From Antilocapra americana (taxonomy: Eukaryota > Chordata > Mammalia > Artiodactyla > Antilocapridae), in contig ML664152.1 of assembly GCA_007570785.1 (NCBI GenBank), positions 1,110,640 to 1,174,639 on the forward strand: a DNA stretch of 64,000 nt. The letters run 5' to 3'. Of this stretch, positions 24,440-36,414 are shown in pieces. The position numbers and the translations under genes were made by a program. Each line of letters starts with the position of its first letter. The first letter of the stretch is position 1. The notes below the pieces were generated by a model. It was not told the origin of the DNA, ran no database searches, and worked only from the letters and a program-made list of their open reading frames with translations.

Positions 24440-25899
24440 AAAAAATTGAACCTAGTTTAGTCTTGGAAAGTTGTACTTTTCTAGGAATTTGTCCATTTCA
24501 TCCAGGTTGTCCAGTTTATTTGCATATAGTCGCTGATAATGTCTCTTATGATCCTTTGTATTTCTGTGTTTTCTGTTGTGATCTCTCCATTTTCATTTCT
24601 AATTCTGTTGATTTGGTTCTTCTCCCTTTGTTTCTTGATGAGTCTGGCTAATAGTTTGTCAATTTTATTTATCTTCTCAGGATAACATAGGCAAAACACT
24701 CTCCGACATAAACCAAAGCAGGATCCTCTATGACCCACCTCCCAGAATATCGGGAATAAAAGCATGAATAAACAAATGGGACCTAATTAAAATTAAAAGC
24801 TTCTGCACAACAAAGGAAACTATAAGCAAGGTGAAAAGACAGCCTTCAGAATGGGAGAAAATAATAGCCAATGAAGCAACGGACAAACAATTAATCTCAA
24901 AAATATACAAGCAACTCCTGCAGCTCCATTCGAGAAAAATAAACGACCCAATCAAAAAGTGGGCCAAAGAACTTAACAGACATTTCTCCAAAGAAGACAT
25001 AAAAATGGTTAACAAACACATGAAAAAATGCTCAACATCACTCATTATCAGAGAAATGCAAATCAAAACCACAATGAGGTACCACTTTACACCAGTCAGA
25101 ATGGCTGCAATCCAAAAATCTACAAGCAATAAATGCTGGAGAGGATGTGGAGAAAAGGGAACCCTCTTACACTGTTGGTGGGAATGCAAACTAGTACAGC
25201 CACTATGGAAAACAGTGTGGAGATTCCTTAAAAAACTGAAAATAGAACTGCCATATGACCCAGCAATCCCACTGCTGGGCATACACACCGAAGAAACCAG
25301 AATTGAAAGAGACACGTGTACTCCAGTGTTCATCGCCGCATTGTTTACAATAGCCAGGACATGGAAGCAACCTAGATGCCCATCAACTGATGAATGGATA
25401 AGAAAGCTGTGGTACATATACACAATGGAATATTACTCAGCATTAAAAAAAAATTCATTTGAATCAGTTCTACTCAGGTGGACGGAACTGGAGCCTATTA
25501 TCCAGAGTGAAGTAAGCCAGAAGGAAAAACAACAATACAGTATACTAACACATATATATGGAATTTAGAAAGATGGTAACGAGAACCCTGCATGTGAGAC
25601 AGCAAAAGGAACGCAGATGTATAGAACAGACTCATGGACTCTGTGGAAGAGGGCAAGGGTGGGATGATATGGGAGAATGGCATTGAAACATGTTAATTAT
25701 CATATGTGAAATCAATCGCCAGCCCAGGGTTGATGCTTGGGGCTGGTGCACCGAGATGACCAGGGGGAGGGAATCGGGAGGGAGGAGGGAGGGGGGTTCT
25801 GGAGGGGGAGCATATGTATACCCATGGCGGTTTCATGTCAATGTATGGCAAAGCCAACACAATAAAGTAAAGAAAATTAAAAAAAAAAAATTGAACCTA
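24440..25899 (+). mobile_element. L1 with 5' inversion (twin-priming structure) and perfect 15-bp target-site duplication
   Basis: Bases 24455-24679 are an ORF2 segment in reverse orientation. From about 24680 the element runs forward through the ORF2 C-terminus and 3' UTR to an A-tail ending near 25890. The 15-mer AAAAAATTGAACCTA occurs at 24440-24454 and 25885-25899. Bases 24831-25568 remain open for 245 codons, ending [17 protein letters not shown] as in bovid L1 ORF2. The 3' UTR carries a G-rich GGGAGGGAGGAGGGAGGGG tract near 25779. There is no complete ORF1 or RT, so the copy is dead. Confidence 0.93.
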
Positions 25900-26290
25900 T
25901 ACCTACTCTACGCCCAAGATTATGCCCTAGCCGTTTCCCCTAAGGAAGTGAAAACTTACCTACACACAAAATCCGCAGGTGGATGCTTGTAGCATCTTCA
26001 TTTGTATGACAAAAGGCTAGAAACGGCCCACTGTCCTTAGGGGGTGAATATTGGAACAGACTGGTCTGAATCGAAAGAGCAACCTGTGAACAAGTGCAGC
26101 AGCTCTGATGGATCTCAGTGGTTTCAAGCTGAGAAAGAAACCTCTCGAAGTCACATGCTTTTGGCTCCACACCTCCATTCACTGTGCTCATCTCCACCCC
26201 AATTCCCAGACACCGCTTTTCTAAAAAAAAATTGTGCTGTCAGATGATGGTTTGCATTTTTAGCAATAAAGTATTTATTTCATACAGATT
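25900..26290. other. Intergenic, unique sequence
   Basis: Sequence continuing the target site of the L1 insertion. No gene or repeat was recognised. Confidence 0.45.
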
Positions 26291-26500
26291 GTGGACTTTT
26301 CTGGTGTCTCAGACGGTAAAAAATCTGTCTGCAATGCAGGAGATCTGGGTTCGATTCCTGGGTCGGGAAGATCCCCTGGAAAAGAAAATGGCAACCCACT
26401 CCGTTTTTCCTGGAGAAGTCCATAAACAGAAGAGCCTGGGGAGCTACAATCCAAGGGATTGCAAAGCGTTGGACACGACTGTTGATACACAGTGACTAAC
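26291..26500 (+). mobile_element. Bov-tA SINE
   Basis: Forward Bov-tA with a tRNA-derived head (CTGGTGTCTCAGACGG region, GGTTCGATTCCTGGGTCGGG as B-box), body AATGGCAACCCACTCC and tail GGACACGACTG. Confidence 0.9.
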
Positions 26501-26936
26501 CCTACGTACAGTATGTAGCCTGCTTTTTAGAGATCATGTCATTGAACCAAACTCAGGTCTGCACACCAGCTGCTCAGCAAGGCTCACTTACTGGCCCCAG
26601 GTGGTGGTGGAGGAGAGGGGAGCATTAAGTGCAAGGTGCCTGGTGTGGGGTTGGGCACTGAGGACAGGCCGCTCAATCTCTAAAGACCCAAATTTCCTGA
26701 TGGCTCCTGGGGAAGCTTTTCAAGGCACTGTGAGGAGAGGGTCTTGGGGTATGCGATCAGCTGTGGCCGTTTCTCTTATTGGCTGGTTGTGAGGTGAGGA
26801 GGAGTCAACATCATCAGCCTCTGGTTCCAGTATCTGAGGGCTGCAGGCTTGTGGGCAACATACAGTTAAATTCTCTCACCATTTGGGGGGAGGTGTCTCA
26901 GTATCTGCAAAACAGTTCAAGAAGATGGCTGAGAAT
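26501..26936. other. Intergenic, no gene recognised
   Basis: Unique sequence between repeats with no signal noted. Confidence 0.45.
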
Positions 26937-26946
26937 ATTATCTATA

Positions 26947-27257
26947 TTCTATATCCCAAAGGAATCAAATCTGAATACTCATTGGAGGGACTGATGTTGA
27001 AGATCAAGCTCCAATACTTTGGCCATCTGATGCAAGCAGCCAACTGACTCATTGGAAAAGACCTTGATGCTGGGAAAGATTGAAGGCAAAAGGAGAAGGG
27101 GGCAATAGAGGATTAGATGGTTGGATGGCATCACCAACTCAGTGGACATGAACTTCGGCAAACTCCAGGAGACAGTGAGGGACAGGGAAGCCTGGCATGC
27201 CACAGTCCATAGGGTTGCATAGAGTCAGACGTGACTAGCGACTGAACAATAGCAACA
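26947..27257 (+). mobile_element. BovB LINE 3'-end fragment
   Basis: It carries the BovB terminal blocks ACTCATTGGAGGGACTGATG, ACTTTGGCCATCTGATGC, GATGCTGGGAAAGATTGAAG and GGTTGGATGGCATCACC, with a CTGAACAATAGCAACAA tail. Flanking ATTATCTATA (26937-26946) and ATTATCTACA (27258-27267) are a probable duplication. Confidence 0.86.
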
Positions 27258-27267
27258 ATTATCTACA

Positions 27268-27592
27268 GTCCTTGAGGAGGAACTAAAGGCCTTCGACTTA
27301 GTTTAATGATTACACTACTATGGTTTTTGTCTAGCTTGACTGTTTTCCTTTGTTTCTGCATTTTCTCACTTCTAGGAGGTCTAGGAGGCTAAGTCTTTTC
27401 TAAACAAGAAGCAAGGGATATGGTGAGGGGCCTGTTCCTGCAAAGGGCCTTTAGGGTCCTGCTGGGTTTAATTGCACAGTTAATAGACTATAGTATGGTA
27501 TAAATCTAACTTTATATGCACCAAGAAACCAAAGAGTTGCTGTCTCACTTCACTGTGATTTTTGCTTTATTGCTATGGTCTGGAACCAAACC
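27268..27592. other. Intergenic, no feature seen
   Basis: Short unique AT-rich stretch between a BovB and a SINE. Confidence 0.45.
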
Positions 27593-27798
27593 CAGGTCTT
27601 CCCAGCTGGCTCACTGGGTAAAAAATCCTGCAATGCAGGAGACACCGGTTTGATTCCTGGGTCAGGAAGATTCCCTGGAGGAAGGCATGGCAATATTCTT
27701 TCTTGGAGAATCCCATGGATGGAGGAGCCTGAAGGGCTACAGTCCATGGGGTTGCAAAGAGTCGTACACAACTGAAGCTACTGAGCATGCACGTAAGC
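27593..27798 (+). mobile_element. Bov-tA SINE
   Basis: Forward copy with a damaged tRNA-derived head (CCAGCTGGCTCACTGGG), B-box-like GGTTTGATTCCTGGGTCAGG and body ATCCCATGGATGGAGGAGCC. Confidence 0.9.
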
Positions 27799-27848
27799 AC
27801 AGAGCCAAACCCACAGTGTCTCTGAGGTCTGCTTGTAGATGGCGTTCT

Positions 27849-29460
27849 TCTTTTTTTTTTTTTTTCCTATTGCAGTATAGTTGATTTACAATGCTGTTTT
27901 AGTTTCAGGTGTACAGCAAACTGAATCAGTTATCCATATACATATAGCCACTCTTTTTAAGATTCTTTTCCCATATAGGCCATTGCAGAGTGTTGAGTTG
28001 AGCTCCTCGTGCTATACCACAGGTTCTTACTAGTTACCTACTTTATGTAAAGTAGTGTGTATATGTCCATCCCAGTCTCCCAGTGGATCCCACCCCCCTT
28101 CCACTGGTAACCATACTTGTTTTCTACATCTGTAACTCTATTTCTCTTTTGTAAGTAAGTCCATTTGTACCCTTTTTTAAAGATTCCAAATATAAGTGAT
28201 ATCATATGTATTTGTCTTTCTCTGCCTGACTTGCTTCATTCAGTATGACAATCTTTAGGTGCATCTACATTGCTGCAAATGGCACAATTTCCTTCCTTTT
28301 AGTGACTAAGTAATATTCCATTGTGTATATGTATCACATCTTTATCCATTCTTCTGTTGGTGGGCCATTGAGTTGCTTCCGTGTCCTGGCTATTGTAAAT
28401 ATTGCTGCAATGAACACGGGTGCAGGCATCTTTCTAAATTAGAGTTTCCTCTGGGTATATGCCCAGGGGTAGGATTGCCAGATCATATGGTAGCTCAATT
28501 TTTAGCTTTCTGAGGAAACTACATATCATCCTCCATAGTGGCTGTACCAACATGCATTCCCACCATCAGTGTAAGAGGGTTCTCTTTTCTCTACACACTC
28601 TTCAGCATGTATTGTTTGTAGATTTTTTTGATGATGGCCGTTCTGACTGGTGTGAGGTGATACGTCATTGTAGTTTTGGTTTGCATTTGCATTTCTCTAA
28701 TAATTAGTTATATTGAACATCTTTTCATGTGTTTATCTGCTATCATGTGTTTATCTGTATGTCTCCTATGGAGAAATGTCTATTTAGACGTTCTGCCCAC
28801 TTTTTAATTGGGATGTTTTTTATTTTGAGCTGCATGAGCTGTTTGTATATTTTGGCGATTAATCCCTTGTTGGTTGTTTCATTTGCAAATATTTTCTCCA
28901 AATCTATGGGTTGTCTTTTTGTTTTGTTTATGGTTTCTTTTGCTGTGCAAAAGCTTTTAAGTTTAATTAGTTCCCATTTGTTTATTTTTGTTTTTATATT
29001 CTTTATTGAAGGCAGTGGATTATAAAAGATCTTGCTGTGATTTATGTCAAAGAGTGTTCTGCCTACATTTTCTTCTAAGAGCTTTATAATATCAGGTCCT
29101 ATATTTAGGTCTTTAATTCATTTTGAGTTTATTTTTGTGTGTGGCATTAGGAAGTGTTCCAGCTTCATTTGTTTGCATGTAGCTGTCATTTTCCTAGCAC
29201 CACTTATTAAAAAGAGGCTATCTTTCCTCCATCATATATTTTGGCCTCCTTTGTCATAGATTAGGTGACCCTAGGCATGTGGATTTATCTCTAGACTTCC
29301 TATCCTGTTCTGTTGATCTATATTTCTGTTTTTGTGCCAGTACCATACAGTTTTGATGAATGTAGCTTTCTAGTATAGTGTGAAGTCAGGGAGCCTGATT
29401 TCTCCAGCTCCATTTCTCTTTCTCAAGATTGCTTTGGCTATTCGAGGTCTTTTGTGTTTC
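27849..29460 (-). mobile_element. L1 LINE, 5'-truncated, antisense, about 1.6 kb
   Basis: The poly-T at about 27851-27866 marks the A-tail. The reverse of the L1 3' UTR and ORF2 C-terminal region follows (blocks CCATTGTGTATATGTATCAC, GTAAGAGGGTTCTCTTTTCT and CATTTGCATTTCTCTAATAA). The element is broken into short ORFs. Near-identical 15-mers at 27834-27848 and 29461-29475 (13 of 15 matching, core TGTAGATG) look like a decayed target-site duplication. Confidence 0.88.
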
Positions 29461-29475
29461 TGTAGATGACTTTCT

Positions 29476-31608
29476 GGCAAAGACAGAACCATAAGGTGGA
29501 ACACAGACTTGCAGGTTCTGTGCACTGAGAGCAGGGGAGGAGCTGGACTGGAAGAGGTAGCAGGAAGGACTTTTCAGGAGTGATGTTCTGGTTTGAATCT
29601 TGCACAATGATGCATTTGTCATAACTCAAAATTGAACATCACAAAGAGTGGATTTTAAAGTATGGAAACTAAAAATAAAAATTCAGAGTGCCACTGCTCT
29701 GGAGGAAACATCAAGACAGATGTTCCAAACTGAAAGAGACCAGGAAACATGAGACTATCTGATGAGTGGACCCAGAAACGTGGCTACACGTGATATGCTC
29801 AGGGTAAACTTGGATGGGGAACCTGGAGCAAGGGCTGCACGAGCTTATATGCTTCTGAGCTGTGATGACCCTCTTGTGGCTTTGTAAAAGAATGCCCTTG
29901 TTCTTTGGAGAAAAGGAGATTCATAGAGACACATTTGGGGAGCAGGGTTGAGGTGTTGCAAATTCCTTTCAAATATCAGGAGAGAGACACTCAGAGGCAG
30001 AGATAGAGGCTGGCATGATGGTACCTGGATTTTCACTGTTTAATTTTTCAAAATTTCTGTGCATTTTCAATTTTGTAATAGAAAGCACATATTTTTTTGT
30101 AATGTCATGGGGAAAATAACTCTAGACATGTCTTAACATCTGGGACTGAAATTAAATTCTAAATTCCTAAGCCAAAATAATTCTACAGCATTTTCCAGTC
30201 ACACCTTCCAAACTAGAGGGATGTGTTTATTGTTAATAGACTCAGCATCTGCTTGGAAAGTTCTAGAAACCAAACCAAGAATGTATTTTGCTCACAGACT
30301 TGCTTCTGTCCTTTGAAGGGGACTGCAAGGCACTGAGCAGGGAGCTCCTACAGCTATAGTGCCTGGTTGCAGGGCTCCCTGGGGGAGGACCCGCCAGACC
30401 AGTGCCCCTAAGCAGGAAGCAGGGGTGTTCCCCTCTCTCCCGTGGAGTGGATCCTGGGGGCTAGCAGGAAGTGGGCAAGGTGGGAGCTGCTGTTTCCATC
30501 AACCAGGCTGATCACTAGACACCAGTCTTCCACTTGGTGCTTCCAAATTTATAATGATTTTCTTTCTGAATTTTAAACGACAGGAAAGAGCAATGATTTT
30601 ACTGTTTTATTTTAAATCTCACCAGTGATTCTAAAGCCAGGAACATATAAACTACTGTCATCTCAAGTGCACAATTTGCAAATTTCTTTTTCTTGCCAAC
30701 CATGATTATCCATGAGAAAATATGGGGAGTTTTTTTTAAAATGACCTCCTTTAAATCTTTCTCACACACACACATGACTTTTGGAGGCATATTTATCAAT
30801 AAACAGACACTAGTTGTCTGAGCATCAGGGTTTGAATAATTTGAGCTGCACCCTCAAAGTTCTGGAGGCCCTGCCCGGATGGCTGAGAACCTGCTTTTTG
30901 GACCGAATGGACCCCGGCATATCTTTTCTTGGCTCCCAGAGTAAATGTCATGGGGTGAAATAAATTCACCTTCACTGACCCTCTTCTTTGGATTCTCTGT
31001 CACTGTTTTTGTTTTTGGTTCTTGGCCAGGTTGGTTGGTGAGGGTGCCAGCTGGACTCGGCTGAAACACCAAGTGGCAGCTCAGGACCCTTAGGTGGTGG
31101 GGGTGAGATGGTGTGGGCAGGGGGCGGGGGGAGATGGTGAGAGGGGTAGATGGTGGGGGGAGGCAGCAGGGTGGGGGCGGAAGTATTGGTGGGGAGGCAC
31201 TAGGGTGCCTGTGAGGAAGGGATGGGGGAGAATTTTAAACAAATGGATGAGGCACGGAGCCCAGTTGAGACTATCTTAACACCAAGGCTCTTGCCCCTCT
31301 GACCAGCCCAGGCCTCTCTAGTGGCTGGTGGCCTGTGGTGCCTCCTCAGGTCTGCTCTGGTAGAGGGACTGGCTGGAGAAACCCTCCCTGCTGCTGCTGC
31401 ACAAGGGGGCAGTCAGGGAATGAACTTCTTCCTCCAGGGTGGCCCCCCAAATCCTTTGGGAACAGCAGTTCCTCCGAGACTGAGGCGCATCATCCCCCCA
31501 GGTCATAGTCCCTGGAGCACCACAGTTGGATCAACAGCAAGACCAGAACATTGGACCCTCTCCCTTCCTCCACTGCCTCTGTCCTCTGGTGCTGCCAGCA
31601 GAGTAGCC
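29476..31608. other. Intergenic, no gene; G-rich tract near 31097-31225
   Basis: AT-rich sequence to about 30800, then unique sequence. Bases 31097-31225 are guanine-rich with repeated GATGGTG and GGGGG motifs and have quadruplex potential. No coding signal. Confidence 0.5.
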
Positions 31609-31724
31609 AGGCCCCTCCATCCAGTGGTGAGGACACAAGGCCCCTCCGTCCAGCTGTGAGGACATGAGGCCCCTCCGTCCAGCGGTGAGGATGTGTGGTC
31701 ACTCTGTCCAGCTCTGCGGACATG
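31609..31724. repeat. Tandem repeat, 4 exact-length 29-bp units
   Basis: Units start at 31609, 31638, 31667 and 31696. Each begins AGGCCCCTCC (TGGTCACTCT in the last) and carries TCCAG plus GAGGAC or GCGGAC near its end. The first three are nearly identical; the fourth is diverged. Confidence 0.93.
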
Positions 31725-33559
31725 TCCCTCTTGGGGCCTCACCCAGTGCCAGGCGCCTCCCTCTCTACCTGGAACTGCCCCCACCTGAGAGCCCCCTGCT
31801 CTGCTGACTTGCCCTGTGAGGAGCGTGAGGCTCCTCAGCCTGGGTTGGAGACACTTGCTTGCTTTCAGAGCAAACCCAGGCAATTTTGGGAGTTCACAAG
31901 GAGCGGGTGTGAAAAGTGATATGAGTAATGTAAGTGCATTAACACATTTCCAGTTGATATGGAATTCTTTTTCTGATATGTAACAATAAATCCACAGGAC
32001 CAAGACTCGTTGGCTGCAGGCCCAGTTTGTGTTCACAGCTTACAAAAACGCTTGCTTTTCTTTAATTTCCAACAGCATCTCCTGTGTTTGAATTCATTAC
32101 TCTCATAGGAAAGCCCGGTCACAGCCCAGCTCCGCAGCAGACTTCTAGGGAGTGCCTCATGCTCTGTTCTCCTAAAGCAGCTGGATTCACCCACTAAACT
32201 TGAGTCCCAGGAAGGAGCACCATGCAGAGATGAGGGCAGACCTCATGAGCGATTCCAGGTCCATTCAAGGGGAGGTTTGCTCATTCCTCACACTGAACAC
32301 CTGGCAAAGCAGCCTGTGGTCTCCATGTTGGTCTCCTGCTTTGTTGAGTTTTCTGATGCAACAGCAAGTCTGGACCAGGGGGATCAAGCCTCTTTCTGTA
32401 ACCCAGGCCAGGCTCCACTGCATCCAGGAGCAGATGGTGCCCTGGGAGAGGCCAGGGCCACGAGAGCCATGTGGTGTCACACAGGTTGACCCCTGTGTCC
32501 TGAAGGCCCAGGCCCTGTGCACACAACTCTTCCTCCTGAAGGCGTTTGCTGGGTGCTCGCGGGGCCCTGGGGAGGCGTGGGCAGGGAGACCAGTGGGCGC
32601 TTATGCTGCTGCCCTGCCCACAAGGCCACATGCCATTGGTTGTGCCTTCCAGGGTTACTGCACAAGGGCCACATCCTGTAGAACCTCCGACTGTCTCACA
32701 AGCATCCTTCCTGCTCACCGTCTACTCAGTGGTGACAGAACCAAATAAACCCCCCTGTTGTGTGGAGAACACAGAATCAAGTCACCCCAGCATCCTTCTG
32801 GCAGGGCGCCTGGAGCCCAGGTCTGTGACACTAACGCCTCTTTCCCCTTTCACCTGCCCATCCTGGGGGACGCCCAGGAGTGGAGCCTGCCCCCTGCACT
32901 GACCGCAGGGTTGGAAGAGGCCAGGAGGCCGAGGCTGGGTCACCCTGGGAGGGGTCTGCCTGCCCGGACCTTGTTCCCTGAACTGGGAGTGGACTTGATG
33001 GGGGACTTTTCTGGGTCTCAAGGTCATATAAGTGTGAGGAAGGAAATACATCCGAAAACTCATGGGTGGTCCTTCACAGTGTGGAATAAGAGCAAGAAAC
33101 CAGGAAAAGTAGCTGGATATTAGCCAGTGAGAGTGAACAGACCAGCCCCAGAACAGGATGGTGTTGGCTGAAGAATTGATCGGAGCACTGGGGGATGGGA
33201 CAGAGGCACTTGGAGGCAGAACAGAGGGGAAGAGCTGGGAGGGAAGTGGGCTGAGTGTGGGCGACAATTCAGTTCCAGGAAACAGAAGTGTCAGGATGAA
33301 ACACCCTACAGAAGAACTGTCTAATGAAATAAAGAAAACACACTTGCTGGAGCTACTGAGAGGTGAACGTCCTGCTCGCACAGTGTGCGTGGAAGAGCCA
33401 GTGGCATGTAGAATGGAGCAGTCGTGAGGGTGCTTGGGCCTGGATATTTTGGGGTGATGTGTGGGCATTCCAGAAGGAGAGAGCAGATTCTCCAAAGAAA
33501 TGAGAACCAGGTTCACAGTGGACACATGGCATGGTCTGGCTTAGGGGGTGCGGCAGACT
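31725..33559. other. Intergenic, no gene recognised
   Basis: Unique sequence. The minus-strand ORF at 32782-33525 (247 codons) has no recognisable domain and is not bounded by splice or promoter signals. Confidence 0.45.
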
Positions 33560-33624
33560 GATCTGACTTCTATGACCATGAAATGATCATCACGGTAAGT
33601 TTAGCGGACACCATCATCTCACAC

Positions 33625-33812
33625 ATGTGTGCGTGCTAAATCACTTCAGTCGTGTCCGACTCTTTGTAACCCTATGGACTGTAGCCCACCAGGCTCCTCT
33701 GTCCATGGGATTCTCCAGGCAAGAATACTGGAGTGGGTTGCCATGCCTTCCTCCAGGGGATCTTTGCCACCCAGGAATCGAACCCGCATCTCTTCTGTCT
33801 CATACAGACACA
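33625..33812 (-). mobile_element. Bov-tA SINE inside the old L1
   Basis: Reverse Bov-tA with TCACTTCAGTCGTGTCCGAC, AGGCAAGAATACTGGAGTGG and GGAATCGAACCC (B-box). It lies directly left of the ADIPOR1 retrocopy. Confidence 0.92.
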
Positions 33813-33831
33813 CAATTAAAGAAACAGAAAA

Positions 33832-35812
33832 AAGGCTCAGCTACGGGCTGCCTCCAGCGATGTGGGATGTAGCGCCGGGTACACGGCCCGCAGTAAAGTT
33901 CTCTGCCCGCCTGTCTCCCACCACAGGGAGCTCTCTGCCCCTTGGGGCTGAGAGACCCCACCCTTTCCTCAAGCTGGAGCCGGAGGGCCCTGAGGTGCCA
34001 GCCAGATGTCGTCTCACAAGGGAACCTCGGTGCCCGGGGCAAAGGGGCTCCTGCCGGCAACAGGGCAGCTGACAGTGGAGCTGGAGGAGCTGGGGGCCCT
34101 GGTAGAGAAGAAGGGCCAGGGGGCAGTCAGTAACCCAACCAAAGCTGAAGAGGAGCAGGCATACCCAGGGCCTCAGGAGGAGGGGGAGGAGGTGTGGACC
34201 CCTCAGGCCCACCATGCGTGGAGAAGAAGGAGGGGTTTGTGTACAAGGTCCGGGAGGGGCGCTGGAGGGTCATCCCACACGATGTGCTCCCGGGCTGGCT
34301 GAAGGACGGTGACTACCAGCTGAGTGGCCGCCGGCCACCCACGCCTCCTCCAGACCTGCTTCAAGTGAATCTTCCGTATCCATATGGAGACCGGCGACAT
34401 CTGGGCCCCTCTGCTGGCTTGTGTGCTGTTCCTCTCTCTGGGAATCCTGACCATGCTCAGACCAAACATGTCCCTCAGGGGACGGTGGTGTTTGGGGTGT
34501 TCCTCCTGGGAACGGTGCTCTGCCTCAGCTTCTCCTGGCTCTTTCACACCATCTGCTGTCATCCAGAGAATGTCTCTCGGACTTTCTCAGAACTGGATTA
34601 TTCAGGGATTGCCCTGCTGGTGATGAGGGGCTTTGGCCCCTGGCTCTACTACTCCCTCTACTGCCCCCCACAACCACAGCTCATCTACATCCGTCATCTG
34701 TGTTCTGGGCATCTCTGCCAACAGCGTGGCACAGGGGGGCCGGTTCACCACTCCTAAGCACTGGCAGACGAGCAAGAGCGTTCCTGGGCTTAGCTCGAGT
34801 GGCGTTGTGCCTACCATGCACTTCACAATCACAGAGGACTTCATCAAGGCCGCCATGGTGGGCCAGATGGCTGGTTCTTCCTCCTGGCTCTGATGAACAT
34901 CGCCAGAGCCGGCCTCTATGCTGCATGCATTCCTGAGTGCTTCTTCCCTGGAAAATTTGACATACGCTTCCAGTCTCATCAGATCTTCCATGTCCTGGTA
35001 GTGGAAGCTGCCTTCATCCACTTCTATGGTGTCTCCAAGCTTCAGGAGTTCTGATATGGCCTGGAAGGGGGCTGTACTGATGACTCTCTCCTCTGAGCCG
35101 GCCCCCAAGGGCGCAGGAGGAACTTCCCAAGAGCTTTGAAAATAACTTCTTTGCTGAAGTGAGAAGAGTCTGAGTTGTCTGTTTCTAGAAGAAACCTTTA
35201 GAGAATTCAGTACCGACCAAGCTTCAGCCCACTCCACACTCACTGGCAATAAATGCCCCATTCCCTCGCTGAGAAAAGTGGGGGAAGGCAGGCCGGCCAC
35301 CCTGCCCGCGGTGCCCCCTCGGCCAGGCACCTGCCGCCCCCTCAGAGGGTGGGGCTTGACGCTCATGCAAGCTCTGACCCCTCCTTGCACCATTCTGGGG
35401 AAAAGTGGTGGACTGGGACTCTTCAGAAATTTCGTTTCTGGAAGAAACTGTCCCTCCCTCACCTCTGTCCTGACTTTGTAACCTGGCTTATAACAGGCCA
35501 TCCATTTTTGTAGCACACTTTTCAAAAACCATTATAACCTGGTCCCATCTTTCTAGGGCCTGGGCCTGCTCACAAAGCAGGAAGAGCAAAGCCATCAAGT
35601 TTTACATAGCCTGGCTAAGCATGGAAGTGTGTCCAGGCTTCAGATAACTTGAGTTTTAATTTTTTTTCTTGGCAGAGTAATGTAAAATTAAAATGGGGAA
35701 AGATACTTAATATTTAATACTAAGCTTTCAAAAGAAACCTGCTTTCATTGCTATGTAACTTGATGCAAAGACTACGATGATAATAAAAGAGTACAGAAGA
35801 CAAAAAAAAAAA
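33832..35812 (+). pseudogene. ADIPOR1P (informal label): Processed pseudogene of ADIPOR1 (adiponectin receptor 1)
   Basis: The parent encodes a seven-pass membrane receptor for adiponectin. This copy has no introns, starts at ATG 34006 (MSSHKGTSV) and runs to a stop at 35094-35096 after YGLEGGCTDDSLL. The frame is broken by at least five shifts: near 34215, 34360, 34480, 34690 and 34870. Codon 35052-35054 is an in-frame TGA where the parent has an Arg codon, consistent with CpG decay. Recognisable blocks in the three frames include EGRWRVIP, LGILTMLRPNM, LCLSFSWLFHT, SRTFSELDYSGIALL, GVVPTMHFTI and FPGKFDIRFQSHQIFHVLVV. The 3' UTR ends with AATAAA (35782-35787) and an A-tail ending about 35812. 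Flanking 14-mers AAAGAAACAGAAAA (33818-33831) and AAAGAAATAGAAAA (35813-35826) are the duplication. No function is expected from it. Confidence 0.95.
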
Positions 35813-36209
35813 AAAGAAATAGAAAACACATTTCCTTGTGATAAGAGCTCTTAGGATTTCTTCTTAAGAGCTTTCATTATATGATGTACAGCAGGGTTAA
35901 CATGTTGTTTGTTCATCTCTAGCACTCATTTGTCTTATAACTGGAAGTTGGTACCTTTTGATGGCCTTCACCCAATCCCCCTTCCCTGCCCACCTTGGGT
36001 AACCACAAACCTGATCGCTTTTCCTATGAGCCTGTTTGTTTTTGAAATACAATTGACCTACAGCACGATGTTAGTTCCTGTTAACACAAAACAGTGGTTG
36101 ATGTTTTTGGACATTTCAAACTGATCACCATGATAAGTCTAGTTACACTCTGTCCCCATACAAAGATACTACATAGTTATTGACTATATTCCCAACATCC
36201 TACATTTCA

Positions 36210-36414
36210 TTGTTTAGTCACTAAGTCATGTCCAATCTTTGCGACCCCATGGACTGTAGCCCACAAGGCTCCTCTGTCTGTGGGATTCTCCAGGCAAGAA
36301 TACTGGAGTGGGTTGCCATTTCCTTCTTCAGGGGATCTTCCCGATCCAAGGATCAAACCTGGGTCTCCTGCACTGGTAGGCAGGCTGCTTACTGCTGAGC
36401 CACCTTGGGAAACC
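36210..36414 (-). mobile_element. Bov-tA SINE inside the old L1, with 11-bp duplication
   Basis: Reverse Bov-tA bounded by CCTACATTTCA (36199-36209) and CCTATATTTCA (36415-36425), which differ at one position. Confidence 0.92.

Noticed and set aside
24831..25568. 245-codon ORF that could pass for a host gene
   Set aside because: It is the L1 ORF2 C-terminus, inside an element with A-tail and duplication.
32782..33525. Minus-strand ORF of 247 codons
   Set aside because: No recognisable domain; hydrophobic and Ser/Pro stretches only; no conserved start or neighbour supporting it.
34602..35525. Minus-strand ORF of 307 codons
   Set aside because: It is antisense to the ADIPOR1 retrocopy. Its residues are the reverse shadow of the receptor sequence and carry no domain of their own.
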